Source: Paracoccaceae bacterium
GTDB lineage: Bacteria; Pseudomonadota; Alphaproteobacteria; Rhodobacterales; Rhodobacteraceae
NCBI GenBank assembly: GCA_027030435.1
Contig: JALVEX010000260.1
Coordinates: forward strand, 1-9,941
Reading direction: 5' to 3'
DNA: 9,941 nt
A program made the position numbers and the translations under genes. Positions 5,913-9,941 of the stretch are shown in pieces; positions within the stretch are counted from its first letter, which is position 1, and each line of letters begins with the position of its first letter. The notes under the pieces are model-generated. The model did no database searches. It saw nothing but the letters and a program-made list of their open reading frames with translations, and was not told where the DNA came from.

Positions 5913-6888
5913 GCGCCTCATCAAGCGGCGCAGGCTCCTCGATCTCGAGGCGCACGGGGAGGCTCAGAACTTCACGGCGAAAATCGGGCGGCAGGCGGAC
6001 GGCATCCTTTTCGGTCGTCACAAGCTGGGCATTGCGCAGCGTGGCTTCCTTGTGCAGGCGGGCGAGCAGGCCCGGCGAGAAGGGCGCGTGATCGGGAAGC
6101 GCAACCTCCTGGATCAGATCCGCGCCGAGCCCGCGCAGCGTGGCGAAGAATTTCTCCGGATGGCCAATGCCTGCGAAGGCCAGCACGGGGTGGCCTTTCC
6201 AGTCCATTCCCGTTTCGACGGGTTCGAAGCGCCCGGCAAGGTGGGGAAGCCGGATGTGATCGCCCCAGCGTTCGGTGAAGCGCGCCTGGGCCTTTCTGCT
6301 GCCGATCGAGAGCAGCAGATCGGCGCGTGCGAGCCCGGCCCTCACCGGTTCGCGCAAGGGGCCCGCCGGCAGCACACGGCCATTGCCGAATCCCATCGCG
6401 GCGTCCACCACGACAATCGAAAGATCCTTGTGCAGGGCAGGATTCTGAAAGCCATCATCCAGAAGGATGACATCCGCCCCGGCTGCAACCGCTGCTTCCG
6501 CCCCGGCGGCGCGATCGCGCGCCACCCAGGTGGGCGTGAATGCCGCAAGCAGCAATGGCTCATCGCCCACCTCATCGGCCCCATGCCCGAGGGGATCGAC
6601 GCGCAGCGGCCCGGCCAGCCGCCCCCCGTGCCCCCGGCTCACCACATGCGGTGTGCGCCCGGCGGCAAGGAGCTTCTCCACGAGATGGATCACGGTCGGC
6701 GTCTTGCCGGTGCCGCCCACATTGATATTGCCGATGCAGATCACCGGCGCATCCATCCGCTTTGGCTGCCCCCTTGCCAGCCTGCGGGCTGTGGCGGCGC
6801 CGTAGAGTGCACCGAGGGGCGTCAGCAGGCGGGCGCGCAGCCCCGGCCTTTCCGGTGGTCCGAACCAGAAGAGGGGCGCGCGCTTCAT
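5890..6888 (-). CDS. lpxK: Tetraacyldisaccharide 4'-kinase (lipid A biosynthesis)
   Basis: Codes for 332 residues. LpxK uses ATP to phosphorylate the 4' position of the lipid A disaccharide on the inner face of the inner membrane. Seen: a hydrophobic N-terminal membrane-contact segment (about 20-34), the P-loop GNINVGGTGKTP (53-64), SRGHGG (84-89), DEVGDEP (105-111), ILLDDGFQ (141-148), AGIGHPEKFF (239-248), LPDH with H267 (matching the catalytic-region His of the family) and TTEKDAVRL (291-299). The ATG at 6888 is preferred over an upstream in-frame start. It overlaps the waaA stop in the sequence ATGA, and AAGGA (6902-6898) lies 9 nt before it, implying translational coupling to waaA. Length is typical. 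The 3' end overlaps the convergent CoA-transferase gene by 23 nt. Confidence 0.95.
   Translation of the reverse strand: MKRAPLFWFGPPERPGLRARLLTPLGALYGAATARRLARGQPKRMDAPVICIGNINVGGTGKTPTVIHLVEKLLAAGRTPHVVSRGHGGRLAGPLRVDPLGHGADEVGDEPLLLAAFTPTWVARDRAAGAEAAVAAGADVILLDDGFQNPALHKDLSIVVVDAAMGFGNGRVLPAGPLREPVRAGLARADLLLSIGSRKAQARFTERWGDHIRLPHLAGRFEPVETGMDWKGHPVLAFAGIGHPEKFFATLRGLGADLIQEVALPDHAPFSPGLLARLHKEATLRNAQLVTTEKDAVRLPPDFRREVLSLPVRLEIEEPAPLDEALRALDLI
6885..6888 (-). other. ATGA stop-start overlap of waaA and lpxK
   Basis: The TGA of waaA (6887-6885) and the ATG of lpxK (6888-6886) share bases, a typical translational-coupling arrangement. It keeps two consecutive lipid A/Kdo enzymes in step. 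Confidence 0.9.
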
Positions 6889-8120
6889 GTCTGTCTTTCC
6901 TTGTCGGCCCGTTCGGCAAGCGCCTCGAGCAGCAAATCGCATATGCGCCCCGTGGCCAGAGATGTGGAGGAATGGTATTCCCAGGCGGCATTGGCCATGG
7001 CGGCCGCCTTGTGCGGGGCGAGCATCGCCTCGATGGCGCGCGCCAGCCCGGACTGATCGAGCACCAGCCGCGCGGCGCCGGCGTTGTCGAGCTGCAGGCA
7101 GGTTTCGAGATGATTTCCGGTGTGGGGCCCATGCAGGATGGCCGAACCAAGAGCGGCCGGCTCCATCGGGTTGACGGTAGCACCCGAAGATAATGTGCCG
7201 CCGAGAAAGCAGACGGGCGCGAGCCTGAGCCAGAGGCCGTGTTCGTCATGATCATCGGCAATGCAGATCTGCGTTTCGCCATCCGGCTCATCTCCGCGCG
7301 AACGCAGGGCGATGCGCCAGCCGGCCTTCTCGAAACGACTTGCCAGAGACTCGCCCCGGCTTTCATCCTCCGGCTCGAGAACAAGCATGAGACGGTGGGA
7401 AATCCGGCTCACATGGCGATGAACGGCCTCCATGATATCCTCTTCCTCGTGAGTTGCCCGCGCGGCCATCCACAGCGGGCGGGCCGCGAGCCTGCGGGCC
7501 ATTTCATCGCGCGCCTCGATGCTGCAGGGGGGGGGTGGCGGCAGGGATTCGAGCGCTCCACCGAGCCGGACATTGGCCCTCGGCGCGCCCTGGCGGACGA
7601 GCGCGCGAATCGCATCGGGATCACGGGCGAGGATCATGCGAAAGCTGCGCAGGAGCGGCTTTGCAAGCCCCGGCAGCCATCGCCGCTCGATGCCGGGAAA
7701 ATGCGGCGCCTCGCCATCGATCATGATCAGCGGCACATCTTCCTTCTCGGCGGCGACAACAAGCCCCGGCCGCAAGCCCGAGCCGACCCAGATCATGAGT
7801 TCTGGCGCGTAGCGGGTGATGAGGCCGCGCATATCTGCAAGATGATCGCCGGCAATCTCCAGATGCTGGATGCCCGCGCTTTCCATCTCTTCCGGCAGAG
7901 ACACGCTTTCGGCTGTTGATATCAGGATGTTGAGATCATTTCTCGCATCCTGAAGCCGCTCCACGAGTTCGGCCGTTCGCGAAAGGCTTTCTGATGTCGA
8001 GTGATGCAGCCAGAGATAGGGCCCTTCGGCGCGCGGTGGCAGGGATGCACTGCCGGCCCAGGCTTCAGCGGATGGGCGGGTGGAGGCCAGATAGAGCTTG
8101 AGGCTTATCGGTATCCGCAT
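6885..8120 (-). CDS. waaA: Kdo transferase (3-deoxy-D-manno-octulosonic acid transferase), divergent
   Basis: Codes for 411 residues, close to the roughly 425 of E. coli WaaA. This GT30 enzyme transfers Kdo from CMP-Kdo to lipid IVA at the inner membrane. The C-terminal donor-binding half is well conserved: ARATHEEED (220-228; compare ATSTHEGEE in E. coli) and the stretch 306-336 with LGGTL, NPMEPAALGSAILHGPHTGN. The N-terminal acceptor half is divergent. The usual HxxSxGE motif reads WLHHSTSES (37-45), and the ETELWPN motif reads WVGSGLRPG (111-119). A five-proline run (194-198), encoded partly by a C9 homopolymer, sits in the linker between the two domains. The start ATG has GAAAGGG about 10 nt upstream. 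It lies 49 nt after DUF4170 and overlaps lpxK. Context with lpxK supports the role; acceptor and number of Kdo residues added are uncertain. Confidence 0.87.
   Translation of the reverse strand: MRIPISLKLYLASTRPSAEAWAGSASLPPRAEGPYLWLHHSTSESLSRTAELVERLQDARNDLNILISTAESVSLPEEMESAGIQHLEIAGDHLADMRGLITRYAPELMIWVGSGLRPGLVVAAEKEDVPLIMIDGEAPHFPGIERRWLPGLAKPLLRSFRMILARDPDAIRALVRQGAPRANVRLGGALESLPPPPPCSIEARDEMARRLAARPLWMAARATHEEEDIMEAVHRHVSRISHRLMLVLEPEDESRGESLASRFEKAGWRIALRSRGDEPDGETQICIADDHDEHGLWLRLAPVCFLGGTLSSGATVNPMEPAALGSAILHGPHTGNHLETCLQLDNAGAARLVLDQSGLARAIEAMLAPHKAAAMANAAWEYHSSTSLATGRICDLLLEALAERADKERQT
7527..7535. repeat. Homopolymer of 9 G (C9 in waaA coding strand)
   Basis: Nine consecutive G on the plus strand are C9 in waaA, forming three CCC codons of the run PPPPP at residues 194-198. 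The frame upstream (acceptor domain) and downstream (donor domain) agrees, so the gene is intact as given. It is the longest homopolymer I noticed in the window. Confidence 0.85.
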
Positions 8121-8169
8121 CTCTCATCGGCCCTTTCTGCCATTGGCGTCTTTCCGGGCCCTGGCCGAA

Positions 8170-8415
8170 TCAGTCGCCCATTTCCTCGGTTGGCGAGGAT
8201 TCGCGCTCCTCGTCGCGCAGGCGATGGATGTGCGCGATGAAATAGCGCATGTGCGCGTTATCTACCGTTCGATGCGCCTCCGCTTTCCAGGCGTCATAGG
8301 CGCTGGCGTAATCGGGAAACATCCCGACGATATGGATATCGTTCACATCCTTGAAGACGTTGCTCGATGGATCCACGAGTTCGCCGCCGAACACGAGATG
8401 AAGGCGCTGGGTCAT
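8170..8415 (-). CDS. DUF4170 family protein
   Basis: Codes for 81 residues. The start at ATG 8415 is chosen because GGAG (8425-8422) lies 6 nt upstream and the protein then begins MTQRLHLVFGGELVDP; upstream codons in the same frame do not look coding. The sequence matches the small alphaproteobacterial DUF4170 family: a short beta-alpha-beta-like fold with VFGGELVDPSSNVFKDV (8-24), IHIVGMFPDYASAYDAWKAE (27-46) and a histidine-bearing helix YFIAHIHRL (58-66), ending in an acidic tail. No signal peptide or membrane segment, so cytoplasmic. Function is unknown. Its usual neighbours are cysQ and LPS genes, as here: 85 nt after the cysQ-like gene and 49 nt before waaA on the same strand. Confidence 0.85.
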   Translation of the reverse strand: MTQRLHLVFGGELVDPSSNVFKDVNDIHIVGMFPDYASAYDAWKAEAHRTVDNAHMRYFIAHIHRLRDEERESSPTEEMGD

Positions 8416-8500
8416 GGGGCTCTCCGCTTTATGGGTGTGTCTGTATCTGGCGTGGACAGTATTGAATAATGCCCGGGGGTGGAAGGGGCGCAGGGCATAT

Positions 8501-9280
8501 TCAGCCGCGAAGCCCCTGCCGCAGGGTTTCATGCAGGGGCGGCGCTGCGGCGATCAGGCCGTCAAGGCGCGGCTCGGGGCGGTTGAAGCGGGGCCTTCGG
8601 CCCGCAAGATCGGTCACGACAGCCCCCGCCTTCTGCGCGATCAGACTGCCGGCGGCGATATCCCACTCCCATGTCGGGCGCAGAGTGAGCATGGCATCGA
8701 AGCGCCCTTCGCCCACGAGCGCGAGCCGGTAGGCGATGGAAGAGCGAAAGGCCGGCTTCACCGGTGGCAGGCCGCCGGGCCAGTGCTCTGGGCGGAAATT
8801 GCATTTCGCCGCCAGAACGGTGGCGCCATCGGCCTTGGCGCGTGTGCGCGCGTGGATCGGCCTGCCGTTGAGCCGGGCCTCGGGATCATTGCGCGACGCG
8901 GTAAACATCCGGTCCCGCACCGGCAGATATATGACGGCCGCGGTGATTTCTCCATCTTCGGCAATGGCAAGGGAATGGGCGAAATCCCGGCTGCCCTCGA
9001 TGAAGGCGCGTGTGCCGTCGATCGGATCGATGATGAACACGCGCCTTGCCGCGAGCCTTGCGGGATCGTCCTCCGTTTCTTCCGAGAGCCAGCCGTAATC
9101 GGGCCGCGCGGCGCGCAGCTTATCATGCAGCATGGCATCGATCGCCATATCGGCCTCGGTGACAGGCCCGGCCCCTTCGGCCTTGTGCCAGGTATCGGGG
9201 GCCTGCTTCCAGAAACGGCGCGCGATCTCGCCGCTCTCCCGGGCCGCTTCTTGCAGAAGTTCGAGATCACTTCCCGGCAA
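8501..9280 (-). CDS. cysQ: CysQ / inositol monophosphatase-family phosphatase
   Basis: Codes for 259 residues. The FIG/IMPase metal-dependent phosphatase fold is shown by PVTEAD (39-44), the metal ligand Glu in SEET (66-69), DPIDGT (85-90) and WEWDIAAG with D207 (204-211). Within the family it looks most like 3'(2'),5'-bisphosphate nucleotidase CysQ, which recycles 3'-phosphoadenosine 5'-phosphate from sulfate assimilation. Inositol monophosphatase activity cannot be excluded. The start is TTG at 9280: an in-frame TGA lies two codons upstream and no ATG or GTG is available near the N-terminus, while GGAAGGG (9294-9288) stands 7 nt before it. The start overlaps the pmbA end by 14 nt, suggesting coupled translation. 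Confidence 0.88.
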   Translation of the reverse strand: MPGSDLELLQEAARESGEIARRFWKQAPDTWHKAEGAGPVTEADMAIDAMLHDKLRAARPDYGWLSEETEDDPARLAARRVFIIDPIDGTRAFIEGSRDFAHSLAIAEDGEITAAVIYLPVRDRMFTASRNDPEARLNGRPIHARTRAKADGATVLAAKCNFRPEHWPGGLPPVKPAFRSSIAYRLALVGEGRFDAMLTLRPTWEWDIAAGSLIAQKAGAVVTDLAGRRPRFNRPEPRLDGLIAAAPPLHETLRQGLRG

Positions 9281-9941
9281 TCGTCAGCCCTTCCACAAGG
9301 AGCGAAGGCACCACCCGGGAAAGATGCTGGCGCGCATCATTGGCCGGGATGATGGCTTTCAGCATGTCGGCGAGATTGCCGGCGATGGTGCATTCATTCA
9401 CCGGCCAGGCGATCTCCCCGCCTTCCACCCAGAAGCCGCTGGCGCCGCGCGAGTAATCCCCGGTGTTGGGATTGATGGTGCTGCCGATCAGCGAGGTCAC
9501 CAGAAGCCCGGTGCCCATCTCGCGCAGGAGATCCTCGCGGCTTTTCGCGCCCTCCGTCAGCCGGATGTTGCTGACCCCGGGCGATGGCGGGGCTGCGGTG
9601 GAGCGGCGGGCATTGGCGGTGCTTTCGAGCCCGAGCTTGCGGGCGGTGGCAAGATCGAGCACCCAGCGCTGCAGGATCCCATCCTCCACGATCGCGCTTT
9701 CCCGCGCGGGCAGTCCCTCGCCGTCAAACGGGCGTGTGGCGCTTGCGCGCGGGCGCAGGGGCTCTTCGATCAGCGAAATCCCCTCGGGAAGCACCCGCTC
9801 TCCCATCCGCTCGCGAAGCCAGCTCGCGCCGCGGGTGATCGCCGTGCCGTTGACCGCCGCCAGAAGGTGGCCGATCAGGGATGCGGCGATGCGTTCGTCA
9901 AACAGCACCGGGAAGGCACCTGTGGGCGGCTGGCGGGCGCC
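9267..9941 (-). CDS. pmbA: PmbA/TldE-type metalloprotease subunit, C-terminal part
   Basis: Partial: the frame is open to the window edge, giving about 224 visible residues of a protein usually near 450. Recognisable TldD/PmbA-family segments, in order, are GAFPVLFDERIAASLIGHL, GTAITRGASWL, SRPFD-like ATRPFDGEG, LDLATARKLGLEST, LTEGAKSREDLLREMGTGLLVTSLIG, NPNTGDYSRGASGFWVEGGEI and TIAGNLADML. The C-terminus shows no HExxxH zinc motif, and in the known pair that motif is in TldD, so this is the TldE (PmbA) partner. TldD/TldE degrades or matures small peptides in the cytoplasm. The gene leads, or lies upstream in, the cysQ - DUF4170 - waaA - lpxK strand and overlaps cysQ by 14 nt. Confidence 0.9.
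   Translation of the reverse strand, partial: GARQPPTGAFPVLFDERIAASLIGHLLAAVNGTAITRGASWLRERMGERVLPEGISLIEEPLRPRASATRPFDGEGLPARESAIVEDGILQRWVLDLATARKLGLESTANARRSTAAPPSPGVSNIRLTEGAKSREDLLREMGTGLLVTSLIGSTINPNTGDYSRGASGFWVEGGEIAWPVNECTIAGNLADMLKAIIPANDARQHLSRVVPSLLVEGLTIAGK
9288..9294 (-). promoter_or_regulatory. Ribosome site that fixes the TTG start of cysQ
   Basis: GGAAGGG on the minus strand lies inside the end of pmbA, 7 nt before the TTG at 9280-9278. It is the main evidence for this rare start. Confidence 0.65.

Noticed and set aside
5767..7056. Open frame of 429 codons on the plus strand across lpxK
   Set aside because: Antisense to lpxK and the end of waaA, with no domain resemblance.
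8469..8498. Possible terminator after cysQ (ATGCCC / GGGCAT, 18-nt loop)
   Set aside because: Only six base pairs, a long loop and no proper T-run on the minus strand; DUF4170 downstream is probably reached by read-through.
8414..9352. Open frame of 312 codons on the plus strand opposite cysQ
   Set aside because: Antisense shadow of cysQ and the pmbA end.
1..9941. Mobile elements, CRISPR arrays, tRNA or rRNA genes, defence systems
   Set aside because: No transposase, integrase, terminal repeats, regularly spaced repeats or RNA-gene signatures seen. CcrM has no restriction partner in view and is a cell-cycle methylase, not a defence gene.

Overview
The window is a gene-dense, GC-rich stretch of ordinary chromosome from an alphaproteobacterium, most likely of the Rhodobacterales or a close relative. 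The evidence is a CcrM-type GANTC methylase, a DUF4170 gene, the mutY / DUF721 (DciA-like) / DsbA block, and a pmbA - cysQ - DUF4170 - waaA - lpxK cluster, all familiar from that group. I see no mobile element, CRISPR array, tRNA, rRNA or phage gene, and no new multi-gene system. The unusual points are small: homopolymer tracts, a possible stress promoter, methylase-site patterns, divergent enzyme motifs and local departures from gene order.

Layout. (1) 1-750: the 3' end of ccrM on the plus strand, closed by a strong intrinsic terminator. (2) 3344-753, minus strand: mutY (DNA repair), then an AlkB-type alkane hydroxylase 33 nt downstream, then a small lipoprotein 72 nt further on. (3) 3345-3433: a short divergent promoter region. 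(4) 3434-5912, plus strand: a DUF721/DciA-like protein, a membrane-anchored DsbA-like thiol oxidoreductase and a CaiB/BaiF-type CoA-transferase, with gaps of 15 and 19 nt, so probably one operon. (5) 9941-5890, minus strand: pmbA/tldE (5' end outside the window), a CysQ/IMPase-family phosphatase, DUF4170, waaA (Kdo transferase) and lpxK (lipid A 4'-kinase). Several junctions there overlap. The two long operons converge and their last genes overlap by 23 nt (5890-5912), leaving no room for a separate terminator.

How the genes relate. The minus-strand cluster includes two late steps in making the Kdo-lipid A core of lipopolysaccharide: LpxK phosphorylates the lipid A disaccharide and WaaA then adds Kdo. 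CysQ and PmbA are housekeeping partners with no obvious LPS role. MutY and the DciA-like protein serve DNA repair and replication. AlkB and the CoA-transferase look like carbon-metabolism genes placed next to housekeeping genes. Every stretch over about 300 bases is occupied by a gene. The gaps (669-752, 1005-1076, 2244-2276, 3345-3433, 3962-3976, 4733-4751, 8121-8169, 8416-8500) are all under 90 nt.
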